A model generated the notes under the pieces. That model was given only the letters and a program-made list of their open reading frames with translations, searched no databases and was not told the DNA's origin. The position numbers and the translations under genes are program-made. Below, one piece after another: positions 19,003 through 28,770 of a stretch of 64,000 nucleotides of DNA. The DNA is taken from positions 45,759-109,758 of the forward strand of contig JAOTYD010000010.1 of the NCBI GenBank assembly GCA_029862005.1, given 5' to 3'. Position 1 is the stretch's first letter, and each line of letters starts with the position of its first letter. The DNA comes from Gammaproteobacteria bacterium. Its GTDB lineage: Bacteria > Pseudomonadota > Gammaproteobacteria > GCA-001735895.

Positions 19003-19401
19003 CTAGATATCAAATTCAAGCGCTGAGACTATCTGGTTTAACCTGTGTTGTTCGCCGTCTTGATCCTCCAGGGCTGCATTGCTGGCAGCAAGAGCCAGTT
19101 CTTTTTGACGGATTTTCTCCATGTATTGAACATTACAATCGATTACGACTTGTTTGATGTCGCTTAAATGTGATGGGATCTTGGCCATGTCACTGACATA
19201 AGTAGCGATGCAATTCCTTGCAGTCTTATCAATTTTGGGAGAAGGATTAATTTGCCGACCAAGCGCGTTAAAATCCTCGCACCAATCCAGTGGCGCTTTT
19301 TGAGAAATATTGAAAAACAGATCGATATAAGATTCTTTTCGCACCCTGGGAGGGCGCTCTTGATCGATGCCTACAATTTTTACTTCTTCGAATGAATTCA
19401 T
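19003..19401 (-). CDS. Hypothetical protein, 132 residues
   Basis: I do not recognise this protein. It is soluble and charged, has no signal peptide or membrane helix, and ends in a region predicted to be helical and possibly coiled (YMEKIRQKELALAASNAAL). Two cysteines (DWCEDF and NCIATY) show no metal-site pattern. It lies 66 bp downstream of the 85-residue gene and on the same strand as rhlE, so it may be the end of an rhlE transcript. Open length and sensible composition support a real gene, but no family is apparent. Confidence 0.5.
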   Translation of the reverse strand: MNSFEEVKIVGIDQERPPRVRKESYIDLFFNISQKAPLDWCEDFNALGRQINPSPKIDKTARNCIATYVSDMAKIPSHLSDIKQVVIDCNVQYMEKIRQKELALAASNAALEDQDGEQHRLNQIVSALEFDI

Positions 19402-19467
19402 GTAATTTTGCTCCTGGTTTCAGGCTTCAATGTTGGCTGCGTACGACACCTGATCCTTAGTAACGAA

Positions 19468-19725
19468 TCATGACTTCTGTAGCCTGCGTGGGGCATAAGC
19501 TGAAAATCCAAAAACCGCCCTGCGATTAAGATTTTCTGCGAATTCCTCTGCGTAGCGCGTTACCGATCGCCGACTTCCGGGTCGTATACCATAAATCGCT
19601 GATTCTCCGTGTCCGATCATGTATTGATACCATTTCTCCCCGGATTCTCCCGGGGGTGGTTCTGCTTTCTCGATTCCGGTTACGAGAAAAACTCGGTCCA
19701 CCGCTTTGTTAATTGAATCGCGCAA
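19468..19725 (-). CDS. Hypothetical protein, up to 85 residues, downstream of rhlE
   Basis: I do not recognise this small basic protein (core WYQYMIGHGESAIYGIRPGS, then RRSVTRYAEEFAENLNRR). Its only upstream start is a TTG at 19725, 10 bp after the rhlE stop; a GTG at codon 9 is an alternative, and neither has a clear Shine-Dalgarno. It is soluble, with no cysteines. Position directly behind rhlE suggests co-transcription. Confidence 0.45.
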   Translation of the reverse strand: MRDSINKAVDRVFLVTGIEKAEPPPGESGEKWYQYMIGHGESAIYGIRPGSRRSVTRYAEEFAENLNRRAVFGFSAYAPRRLQKS

Positions 19726-19735
19726 TTTCGATATT

Positions 19736-20980
19736 TTATCGTTTCGCGTTTACTGCCGAGCGCTGGATAGAATGACTGCGGTGACGTCGGCGTTGCTTTT
19801 GCGGTTGCCGGGCAGATTTTATAACCTTTGTTATAAAGGCTTCCCCGGTGTGGTAGCCGTCAATGATCCGCTTGGGTATTTCACGTTGAATGAATCGCTC
19901 GATATCACCTAGCTGTTTCAATTCGTCGATACATACCAGCGAGATTGCCTGTCCGCGGTGTCCTGCACGTCCTGTTCGGCCGATTCGATGGACATAATCC
20001 TCGGCAACATTGGGTAATTCGTAGTTGACCACATGGGGCAATTGATCGATATCTAGGCCTCGCGCTGCAATATCAGTTGCGACGAGCACCTGTATCTTGC
20101 CAAATTTGAAATCGGCCAGCGCCCTGGTACGCGCACCCTGGCTCTTGTTTCCGTGAATGGCGACTGCTTTAAGGCCGTCGGCATTCAGTTGTTTGGTCAG
20201 TCGATTAGCCCCATGTTTGGTGCGTGCGAAAACGAGTACCTGGCGCCAGTCGTTGGAACCGATCAGGTAGGAAAGTAATTCACGTTTGCGCAACCTGTCG
20301 ACGGGGTGAATGATTTGCTCGATCGCATCCACAGTTGAGTTTCGATTCGCGACTTCTACCAGTGCCGGCGATTTCAGCAGGCTGTTGGCGAGCTTTTTTA
20401 TATCGTTCGAAAAGGTTGCGGAGAAAAGCATGGTCTGCCTTTGTTTGGGCAGCAGCGCCAGCAATTTGCGGATATCATGGATGAAACCCATATCCAGCAT
20501 GCGATCCGCTTCATCCAGCACCAATAGCTCAATCCTGGAGAGGTCCACCGATCCCTGGCTCGCAAGGTCGAGCAACCTACCAGGAGTAGCGACCAGTATA
20601 TCGACGCCGCGACTTAGCACCTGCTTTTGAGGATTGATATTTACCCCGCCAAATACCACGGTTGATTTTAGCGGTAGCCATTTACCGTAGTCCTGTATGC
20701 TTTGGGTTACTTGTGCGGCAAGCTCTCGTGTCGGTGTAACCACGAGTGCGCGAATCGCGATGCGACCGTGCCGTGTCTGCTGGGATGACATGAGTCGCTG
20801 CAATATAGGTAACGTAAAACCTCCGGTTTTACCAGTCCCTGTTTGTGCGCTCCCCATCAGGTCACGACCTTTAAGAATTAGCGGGATTGTCTGTGTTTGA
20901 ATGGGAGTCGGTGATCTGTATCCTTTTTCGGAAACGGCACGAACTAGCTCAGTCCGGAGACCAAGGGATTTAAATGACAT
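19736..20980 (-). CDS. rhlE: DEAD-box ATP-dependent RNA helicase RhlE
   Basis: The 414-residue helicase has all the DEAD-box motifs in order: the Q motif ([11 protein letters not shown]), Walker [10 protein letters not shown] (about 44-52), [17 protein letters not shown] (about 152-160), SATF, and motif [12 protein letters not shown]. It ends with a short basic tail ([17 protein letters not shown]) typical of RhlE. RhlE remodels RNA during ribosome maturation and cold adaptation. Two small unknown genes follow closely on the same strand. Confidence 0.92.
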   Translation of the reverse strand: MSFKSLGLRTELVRAVSEKGYRSPTPIQTQTIPLILKGRDLMGSAQTGTGKTGGFTLPILQRLMSSQQTRHGRIAIRALVVTPTRELAAQVTQSIQDYGKWLPLKSTVVFGGVNINPQKQVLSRGVDILVATPGRLLDLASQGSVDLSRIELLVLDEADRMLDMGFIHDIRKLLALLPKQRQTMLFSATFSNDIKKLANSLLKSPALVEVANRNSTVDAIEQIIHPVDRLRKRELLSYLIGSNDWRQVLVFARTKHGANRLTKQLNADGLKAVAIHGNKSQGARTRALADFKFGKIQVLVATDIAARGLDIDQLPHVVNYELPNVAEDYVHRIGRTGRAGHRGQAISLVCIDELKQLGDIERFIQREIPKRIIDGYHTGEAFITKVIKSARQPQKQRRRHRSHSIQRSAVNAKR

Positions 20981-21373
20981 GTTTTATTATTCTCCTGAAA
21001 TCAACCCGCAAAACACTAGTGTTGTGATTGAACGGTCAGGGCGGATTTACATAAATGTTAGGGTAAGGACTCGGAAAAGATTTCCGATTTATTGACGGTG
21101 CAGTCCGATGAGCGCCGAATTGATGCCGCAAGGATACACGAATACCGGTATGAAAGCTGATTTATTTTCTGGGTGGATCAATGCGCCAGAATTTCTGAAA
21201 CGCGACGCTGAATTGCAATTCTAGGCGAAAGCCGGCTTAGGGTCGGTTCTCGCCGTCGATTCATCGAGTTTGAGCGGCAGCTTTCTCAATAGCAGATCCT
21301 CACAAAACTAAGACGGGAGGCAATCTTCGGCCAACAGCGGACGCACGAGCAAATAGGATTGTGTATCTCGAAC
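20981..21373. other. Intergenic region between rhlE and the PEP-CTERM gene
   Basis: This stretch should include the rhlE promoter. I see a perfect 12-base palindrome GAATTGCAATTC at 21210-21221 and an imperfect GC-rich hairpin at 21224-21254 with no T-run. A 24-codon frame (ATG at 21150) ends at the TAG at 21222-21224 but has no supporting features. No convincing gene is present. Confidence 0.4.
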
Positions 21374-21422
21374 TGTCAGGATTTTTTACAGCCTCGTCCA
21401 AAAGTTGTAAATAATTTTTACA
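21374..21422 (+). promoter_or_regulatory. Tandem TGT-N11-ACA activator sites upstream of the PEP-CTERM gene
   Basis: Two 17-base sites, TGTCAGGATTTTTTACA (21374-21390) and TGTAAATAATTTTTACA (21406-21422), share the form TGT-N11-ACA and start 32 bp apart, about three helical turns. They lie roughly 65-130 bp before the predicted sigma-54 promoter at 21487. This is the arrangement of enhancer sites for an NtrC-family activator; PrsR is the activator known to act on PEP-CTERM genes together with sigma-54. The assignment to PrsR is inference. Confidence 0.6.
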
Positions 21423-21486
21423 CTTAAATGGCCTATCTGAATAGAGAAAGATAGCAATTTATTGATTTTATTACTTATTTTTATAC

Positions 21487-21502
21487 TGGAGAGATAATTG
21501 CA
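21487..21502 (+). promoter_or_regulatory. Sigma-54 promoter of the PEP-CTERM gene
   Basis: TGGAGAGATAATTGCA fits the sigma-54 consensus TGGCACG-N4-TTGCW with exact spacing: GG at -24, TTGC at -12, and 8 of the 9 most conserved positions kept apart from the middle CAC. Transcription would start near 21513, giving a leader of about 60 bases before the GTG start. Confidence 0.65.
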
Positions 21503-21571
21503 TTATATTGTAAGCATGTAGAAATAAGTCAGCTTGAATTAAACTCGAAATAATTTTATGAGGAAAAGTTT

Positions 21572-22105
21572 GTGAAATTGAGAAAAACAAAAATTATAGT
21601 GGCCACATGTGCGGTTGTGATCACCTTAAGCCTCGCGACTACTGCTCAAGCTGCAATAATGTCGGTCCTTGTAGGTACAAGTGGTGGCGATGACAATATT
21701 ACGGCAGTAAATACACTAATAACAAATAATCCCAATTCAATTCCGGGCCTATTTGCAGTAACCGATCTCGATCTTAAGATTGACACACCGGCCATGGCAG
21801 GGCTAGGAATGAGCGGCGCGAATTACTCGATAGATAGCGTAGGTGCCATGGGCACTTGGAAGACCGATGGAGCTCCCGTCCACTATTATAGTATTAAAGG
21901 TGGTAACAACTTTGCTCTGTATTTTTCAGTAGCTGGTTTAACATCCGATATGTGGGACACTTCTGTAATTCCTAATGGAGGTGGAAAAAGCCCTGCTCTC
22001 TCCCATATTAGTTTCTGGAAACCAGTGCCAGAGCCTTCAATAGTAGCTTTATTCGCTCTTGGGCTCTTGGGGCTGGGGCTTTCTCGTCGTGGAAAACGCA
22101 ACTAG
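21572..22105 (+). CDS. PEP-CTERM sorting-domain surface/exported protein
   Basis: The 177-residue protein begins with GTG after an AGGAAA ribosome site. It has a signal peptide (about 1-28, cut after TTAQA), a secreted Gly/Asn/Ser-rich domain, and a C-terminal tripartite sorting signal: VPEPS (PEP at 153-155), a hydrophobic helix (IVALFALGLLGLGL) and the basic end SRRGKRN. Such proteins are processed by an exosortase (EpsH/XrtA type) and linked to exopolysaccharide and floc or biofilm formation. The mature domain is unrecognised. Base composition is more AT-rich than its neighbours. No exosortase gene is in the window. A terminator follows and an IS30 element sits directly behind it. Confidence 0.85.
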   Translation: MKLRKTKIIVATCAVVITLSLATTAQAAIMSVLVGTSGGDDNITAVNTLITNNPNSIPGLFAVTDLDLKIDTPAMAGLGMSGANYSIDSVGAMGTWKTDGAPVHYYSIKGGNNFALYFSVAGLTSDMWDTSVIPNGGGKSPALSHISFWKPVPEPSIVALFALGLLGLGLSRRGKRN

Positions 22106-22129
22106 CACTAAACAAACAAGATAGATATT

Positions 22130-22157
22130 AAAGCCATCCAATAGAGGTGGCTTTTTT
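22130..22157 (+). terminator. Rho-independent terminator of the PEP-CTERM gene
   Basis: Arms AAAGCCATCC and AGGTGGCTTT pair with one bulge or mismatch around AATAG, followed by a run of six or more T. It lies 25 bp after the stop codon. Confidence 0.8.
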
Positions 22158-22183
22158 ATGGGCGTCCGCTTTGGGTTGCGGTT

Positions 22184-23301
22184 TCAACCGATCGACGCAA
22201 CACATCGGTTAGATCGTTCTGCAGGCATTTCAAAGTTTAACGTTTTTCGAGGTCGTTCGTTGAGTCGCCTTGCTACGGCATTCAGTTTCACTTGTGACAC
22301 ATCCGACAGATCCAAGCCTTTCGGGAAATACTGCCTCAACAGACCATTGGTATTCTCATTGGAGCCACGCTGCCAAGGTTGCTGAGGATCACAGAAGTAC
22401 ACCTTGATGTCGGTCGCCAAGGAGAAGCGTTTTTGTGTTCAGCCATTTCCTTACCGCGATCCCAGGTGAGCGACTTGTAGAGTTCCTGGTGTAAATTGTG
22501 CGCATGCTTGACCAAGGCGTTGATCACCGTCTCGCTGTCCTTACTGTCAACCTTGGCCAACATGACGAAACGTGTATGACGCTCTTCCAGTGTGGCGATC
22601 TGGCTGTTGTCGCTGCCAAACAATAAATCGCCTTCCCAGTGCCCCGGTACAGCGCAGTCCTCAACTAAGGCCGGTCGCTCTCGGATTGATATCGTATCGG
22701 TAATCCTGCCACGGTCATCGGTCTTCTGCGAGTTGTGGCGAGAGCGTCGCATCACGCGTGCGCGCCTTCGATGCTGCAACAGCTCTTTCTTCAAGGCGCC
22801 ACGCGCCTGAATGAAGAGGCTCTTATCGATGGTTTCATGTGACACCTGGTTGTGCTCGTCCCTCGAATAGGTGCGCTTGAGCCAGCCGGCGATCTGTTCT
22901 GGCGACCACTCTAACTGAAGTTTCCTGGCCACGATCTGTGCCAGCGCGCGGTTCTCTGCCAGTTTACAGATCTTCGGGCGTTTTGCCCGATCCCAGGCCG
23001 CCTGGTCGCCCTTGCTGGCCCGGTAACGTTGATGGCTACCATTGCGTCGTATCTCACGACTAACAGTGGATGGGGCTCGCCCCAGCATTGCTGCAATCGA
23101 CCGGATCGAGCAACCAGCAACCAAACCTCGAGAGATCTCTTCGCGTTCGGCTAATGTTAGCGCCAATTGCGATCGTTGACGTGGTGCCGGGCGTATTCCT
23201 CCGGTCTCTGCCAAAATACCTTGGATCGACGAGTGATATTGGTCAAAAAGCCGAGCAATCGAGTGCAGGGTATCGCCTTGTTGCCAGCGGTCCCACATCA
23301 A
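22184..23301 (-). pseudogene. IS30-family transposase, frameshifted
   Basis: The N-terminal part (from about 23301, start TTG) has the IS30 helix-turn-helix region (ISRGLVAGCSIRSIAAMLGR and STVSREIRRNG) and the first DDE aspartate in PGHWEGDLLFGSDNS. The frame then breaks in a run of five T at 22430-22434. The continuation in another frame (ATDIKVYFCDPQQPWQRGS, NENTNGLLRQYFPKG) carries the catalytic glutamate and ends at 22184. Removing one T restores a single product reading AEHKRFSLATDIKV. The start is also doubtful: the natural frame appears to extend upstream as RIYYTEKQKAL to a stop, as if one base had been gained near 23336. The break is a true frameshift or a homopolymer sequencing error. 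Confidence 0.85.
22185..22203. repeat. Left terminal inverted repeat of the IS30 element
   Basis: CAACCGATCGACGCAACAC pairs with the right end at 23381-23399. Confidence 0.75.
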
Positions 23302-23380
23302 CGCCTTCTGTTTTTCGGTGTAATATATTCTCGGTCATTGCTTCATTATCAACATCCTCCTCTTTGTCACTAGAGATTAG

Positions 23381-23399
23381 ATGTTGCATCGACCGATTG
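23381..23399. repeat. Right terminal inverted repeat of the IS30 element
   Basis: ATGTTGCATCGACCGATTG is the partner of the repeat at 22185-22203. Confidence 0.75.
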
Positions 23400-23556
23400 A
23401 GTCCACAGCCGTCAGCAGAAGTTGATTTTTGTTATCTGAGTGTCTGTTTTGGCGAATTACATATTCAGTAAACTAACAGATACCATCTCAAATGAAATGG
23501 TCAAGCTCGTGTGATTGAAAGGCAGCTGTGCGCTAATGCTGCAGTGGATCTGATGA

Positions 23557-23652
23557 TTAGTGGGCTTTACTGTGACGTGCAAATACTACCCGCAAAATAG
23601 CTACGAAAAATACTGCGATTAGAATCACTAGAATGGCTTTTATCTTATCCAT
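23557..23652 (-). CDS. Putative 31-residue single-pass membrane protein
   Basis: An ATG at 23652 opens a frame of 31 codons: a short basic N terminus (MDKIKA), one hydrophobic helix (ILVILIAVFFVAIL) and a basic tail (RVVFARHSKAH). The shape is that of a small inner-membrane protein with the positive end inside. A GGTCCGGGG stretch lies just before the start and may serve as a ribosome site. No family is recognised and the frame is short, so chance occurrence is possible. The remaining sequence from 23400 to 23784 shows no other gene. Confidence 0.4.
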   Translation of the reverse strand: MDKIKAILVILIAVFFVAILRVVFARHSKAH

Positions 23653-23784
23653 ACCCCGGACCTGGATTACCTAATAGAACGGTAACAAGTACGGTCTTCT
23701 AGCGCATCACCCAAACAGAGTAAATCCATGGAGTTTGCAGGGTATTTGTGTGGATCACTTCACATTGCTGACATAAAACTCGGC

Positions 23785-24000
23785 TCAGTCTCCTTTGATT
23801 GTAATTTGTTCTTTGGCTACACGAAGCCTTTTGCCGTCTATGAATACTTCCGTGAAATCGTCTCCAGGAGGATTATCGATTGAATCGTTACGGGATTGTT
23901 CATATCGCGAAATCTTTTGTGCGAGAGACTTTTTCAGTTGCTGCTCGTGAGCTTCCCTGCGTTTTTCCTCTCTGTGTTTCTTCGATATCCAGTCAATCAT
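23785..24000 (-). CDS. Hypothetical small charged protein, 71 residues
   Basis: I do not recognise this protein. Residues 1-45 are rich in Lys, Glu, Arg and Gln and probably form a helix or coiled coil (ISKKHREEKRREAHEQQLKK); the C terminus (EVFIDGKRLRVAKEQITIK) looks like a short beta hairpin. It has no signal peptide and no cysteine. It is divergent from the DUF3604 gene, about 180 bp away. Confidence 0.5.
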   Translation of the reverse strand: MIDWISKKHREEKRREAHEQQLKKSLAQKISRYEQSRNDSIDNPPGDDFTEVFIDGKRLRVAKEQITIKGD

Positions 24001-24183
24001 AAAATTCTGTGTCGATTAAAGATAAGCGCATCAGGCTGACCATAATTAATAGAGCTGCCCCGCGCATCACTCGTTTGAGTTAAATCGTTCAATGTGTGAC
24101 ATTGTTACAACTGTTCCGGGTTCCGGGTAAACTAACCAGGTTTTTTCTGGCTCGCACACCAGGTTAACGAGGATAAGACCCCC

Positions 24184-26427
24184 ATGCCCCACTCGACTTA
24201 TCTCCCCGAAAGGATGGGTTCGGCGACGGTCGAACCGAGCGGTTGTTTCGAGGCTGGCTCCTACCAGGAGTTCACGCTTAGTTACACTGCCGGGTACTTC
24301 GGTATCGACGATACCGGCTCGATCAAAATCGTGCACCGGTTTGCCTCCGACATGGGTAAGCCCCAGTTCAATAATCCCACCGCTGCCAATTACGTCACCG
24401 CCGAAGCCACCAACGGCGCTATTCTGCACATCGAATACGACATGAAACGCAACATCCGCCCCTGGGATAAAACCCTGTATATCAAGGTGGTAAGGGGATT
24501 CCTGCGCGAGGGCGATCAAATCATCGTGCGTTTTGGCGACCGTCGCCAGGGATCGCCCGGTATGCGTATCCAGACCTTTTGCGAAAAGACTTTCGAATTC
24601 AAGGTACTGGTCGACGCGATAGCGACCTATAACTATGTCGAGTTGCCACAACAACCCGAGATCGAGATCGTCCCCGGCCCGCCGGTACTCTACAAAGCCA
24701 TATTGCCCACGCTGCGGCGACAACAGGAGGGTTTCCGGCTTTGTATCAAGGGCGAAGATCGTTGGGGCAATCCTTCCAACCTTTGCGACCTGAACCTGAA
24801 GCTGCGCCCCAACATGAGCGTCACTGGCCTGCCCGATTCGGTAGCGCTTGTGAAAGGCGAGTTCACGCGAATTATCGAAGACCTCCGTGTCGCTGACACC
24901 GGCGATTTAATGATCGAGTTGCTCGATGCCAGTAACGATCTCGTCGCAAAATCCAATCCTTGCCGATTTGTCGCCGATGCCGGCTTGCTGCCCTACTGGG
25001 GGGACTTGCACGGCCAGTCAGAGGAAACCATCGGGACCAATTCCGCACGTGATTTCTACGAGTTTGCGCGCGACAAGGCATTTCTCGATATCTGCGTGCA
25101 CCAGGGTAACGACTTTCAAATTACGAACGATTTCTGGCAGTGGTTGAATGAGCTTTCTGCCGAATTTACCGAGGATGGGCGTTTCATTGTTTTCCCCGGC
25201 TGGGAGTGGTCCGGGAATACCGGGCTTGGTGGCGACAGAAACGTGTTGCACCTGCACGAGGGCCGTCAAATTCACCGCTCTTCGCACGCGCTGGTGGATG
25301 ACTTGTCGGATGTCGATACCGATGCAACCTCGGCCAGTGACTTGTTCGAGGCGTTAAAGGATGAGGATTGCACGGTATTTGCTCATATCGGCGGACGTTA
25401 TGCCGATATCAAGGTTGCGCATGATCAACGCATCGAGAAAGGCGTCGAGGTACATTCCGCCTGGGGGACCTTCGAATGGCTGGTGCACGACGCCTTCGAG
25501 CAGGGTTACCGCGTTGGTATCCTGTCGAATTCGGATGGGCACAAGGGGCGCCCCGGCGCATCACACCCGGGCTCGACCAGCTTCGGTGCTTACGGTGGCC
25601 TGACCTGCGTTCTGGCACCCGAGTTTACGCGTGCGGGCATAATGCAGGGTTTACGCAAACGACATCACTACGGCACCACCGGTAGCCGTGTCCTGCTGGA
25701 TACCCGGATTGAATTCGCGAACGAGGCCGAGCTGTTCGCTGACGATCCACGACTGGGTGATGTCGACTCCGAGATGGTGCGTACCGCGATGATGGGCGAC
25801 ATCCTGCAAACCTCGGAGGACCAGGTAAGGTTCACCATCGACGTACACAGCGCGGCACCCATCGAACGCATCGATATCCGCAATGGGCTTGATACCCTGG
25901 AAGTGTTCCGGCCATACACGGAAGCCGAACTCGGCAAGCGTATCCGCGTGGTCTGGGAAGGTTCCGAGTATCGCGGCCGCGGCCGTGAAACCCTATGGGA
26001 CGGATATGCCGAGCTCAGCGGCAATAGTTTCGACGCGCTGGCCCCGATCAACCATTACAACATCGACCGTCGTTTCGAACAAACTGCCGCCGGGCGCGTC
26101 GAGTGGAGCGCACTCACGACGGGTGGATTTGGCGGCTTCGAAGCGGTATTGCGGGAACGCGATCAAGGTACCTTGCGCATCGACACCGCTCTGGTGCAGC
26201 AGGAAATCGAGATCCAGGATATTGGACGCGATGAGCTCATCTTCGCCAACGGCGGCATCGAGCGTCGTATTCGCGTGTTCAGGCTACCCGACCATAATCC
26301 CCATTATGCATTGAAAATTGAACGCGAAATCGAGCTGGTCGCACAGCGCGATAACCCGCTTTATGTCCGCGTCACTCACGAGGATGGGCATTACACCTGG
26401 TCCAGCCCGATATACCTGATCCGATAA
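24184..26427 (+). CDS. DUF3604 (PHP-like) putative metal-dependent hydrolase
   Basis: The 747-residue protein carries the DUF3604 signature: YWGDLHGQSEETIG (about 272) at the start of the PHP-type metal site, CVHQGNDFQIT (about 306), FPGWEWSGNTGLGGDRN (about 338) and the late histidines in SNSDGHKGRPGASHPGS (about 446). The first 260 residues are a beta-rich domain of unknown role. PHP-superfamily members are usually phosphoesterases or amidohydrolases with a metal cluster. In marine bacteria DUF3604 proteins are often seen near transporters or alkylphosphonate/amine genes, but here the neighbours give no clue. No signal peptide is visible. The substrate is unknown. Confidence 0.75.
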   Translation: MPHSTYLPERMGSATVEPSGCFEAGSYQEFTLSYTAGYFGIDDTGSIKIVHRFASDMGKPQFNNPTAANYVTAEATNGAILHIEYDMKRNIRPWDKTLYIKVVRGFLREGDQIIVRFGDRRQGSPGMRIQTFCEKTFEFKVLVDAIATYNYVELPQQPEIEIVPGPPVLYKAILPTLRRQQEGFRLCIKGEDRWGNPSNLCDLNLKLRPNMSVTGLPDSVALVKGEFTRIIEDLRVADTGDLMIELLDASNDLVAKSNPCRFVADAGLLPYWGDLHGQSEETIGTNSARDFYEFARDKAFLDICVHQGNDFQITNDFWQWLNELSAEFTEDGRFIVFPGWEWSGNTGLGGDRNVLHLHEGRQIHRSSHALVDDLSDVDTDATSASDLFEALKDEDCTVFAHIGGRYADIKVAHDQRIEKGVEVHSAWGTFEWLVHDAFEQGYRVGILSNSDGHKGRPGASHPGSTSFGAYGGLTCVLAPEFTRAGIMQGLRKRHHYGTTGSRVLLDTRIEFANEAELFADDPRLGDVDSEMVRTAMMGDILQTSEDQVRFTIDVHSAAPIERIDIRNGLDTLEVFRPYTEAELGKRIRVVWEGSEYRGRGRETLWDGYAELSGNSFDALAPINHYNIDRRFEQTAAGRVEWSALTTGGFGGFEAVLRERDQGTLRIDTALVQQEIEIQDIGRDELIFANGGIERRIRVFRLPDHNPHYALKIEREIELVAQRDNPLYVRVTHEDGHYTWSSPIYLIR

Positions 26428-26592
26428 CCAGCCACCTTTTGGACCCTTTTTAAGCCAGCAAACCCGGATTTTTTCGATATTTTCGGTACTGGGTCACATT
26501 CACGGTATGATTGATCAAAAAATTGGCTGAAGCCGTGTTATTACCGACATTTGTGCTATTTTTATTAGGTTCCAAACCACCAAATCTAATAA

Positions 26593-27303
26593 ATGACCGA
26601 AGCCAATATTGAATCAGTCGAAATCGATCTGGAGCCTTTCGAGGACGATACCACCACGAATTTTTCCGATAACGAGCAGATTCCAGTCGAACACATCAAC
26701 TTCGAGTTCGAGCAGCTCAGCAAACCTCATGGCATCCATCGGCAGTTCACTATTTTCAACGACACGCACTGTTATCAATCGGTCAAAATAAAGCACCAGC
26801 GCAAGTACAAGTTTCGTATCGATCTCGCTTACCTGGACCCCCGGCCGTTTAGAATCCGCATCAAACCCTGGAAATGGTTATATGCGAGCCTGGCATTGCT
26901 GGGGCTCGATGTGGCATTGATACTTACCGGCTGGCTCGACACCTCGTCGATCAATTTTTTCGGCATTTTCACGGCGGTTACCGTGGTAGCGGTCATGTGT
27001 CTGCTGGCATTTTTCTACTATTCCCGTGACAAGGTCATTTTCCGCAGCCAGTATGGCAGGATTAAACTGGTGGAATTGATCAACAAGAACCCTGACAACG
27101 CCAGGTTTCGTAGTTTTGTCAATAAATTCGTCGTGCAGATCAACAAGAGCAAAACTGCCAAGGGCCTGAATCAGAGCAAGCTCCTGGCGCTCGAATTGCG
27201 GGAACTGCGCCGCCTCAAGGATGAAGCCATCGTTCCCGAAGTTTCCTACGAAAAAGCCAAGCAGGTAATCTTCAAGCACGAGGCTTTCAGCGCCAACGAT
27301 TGA
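26593..27303 (+). CDS. Hypothetical membrane protein with two central helices
   Basis: The 236-residue protein has an acidic, then beta-rich cytoplasmic N-terminal region (1-90), two membrane helices (about 96-114 and 121-142; LYASLALLGLDVALILTGWL and FFGIFTAVTVVAVMCLLAFF) and a basic cytoplasmic C-terminal region. Spacing and charge resemble a protein with both ends inside. I do not recognise the family. It precedes purB by 93 bp on the same strand. Confidence 0.6.
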   Translation: MTEANIESVEIDLEPFEDDTTTNFSDNEQIPVEHINFEFEQLSKPHGIHRQFTIFNDTHCYQSVKIKHQRKYKFRIDLAYLDPRPFRIRIKPWKWLYASLALLGLDVALILTGWLDTSSINFFGIFTAVTVVAVMCLLAFFYYSRDKVIFRSQYGRIKLVELINKNPDNARFRSFVNKFVVQINKSKTAKGLNQSKLLALELRELRRLKDEAIVPEVSYEKAKQVIFKHEAFSAND

Positions 27304-28764
<1,461 letters not shown>

Positions 28765-28770
28765 ATCAGC

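Larger units (their letters stand above)
22185..23399 (-). mobile_element. IS30-family insertion sequence
   Basis: A 1.2-kb element carries one transposase frame on the minus strand. Its ends are imperfect inverted repeats: CAACCGATCGACGCAACAC (22185-22203) on the left, and the complement of CAATCGGTCGATGCAACAT at 23381-23399 on the right, matching at 15 or more of 19 positions. The left repeat overlaps the transposase stop, as is common in IS30. I could not identify a convincing target duplication. The element landed just downstream of the PEP-CTERM terminator. Confidence 0.85.

Noticed and set aside
21150..21224. 24-codon frame in the rhlE/PEP-CTERM gap
   Set aside because: It is too short, has no ribosome site and matches no family; it is likely chance.
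24067..24723. 218-codon minus-strand frame overlapping the start of the DUF3604 gene
   Set aside because: It is antisense to a conserved protein and has no recognisable motif.
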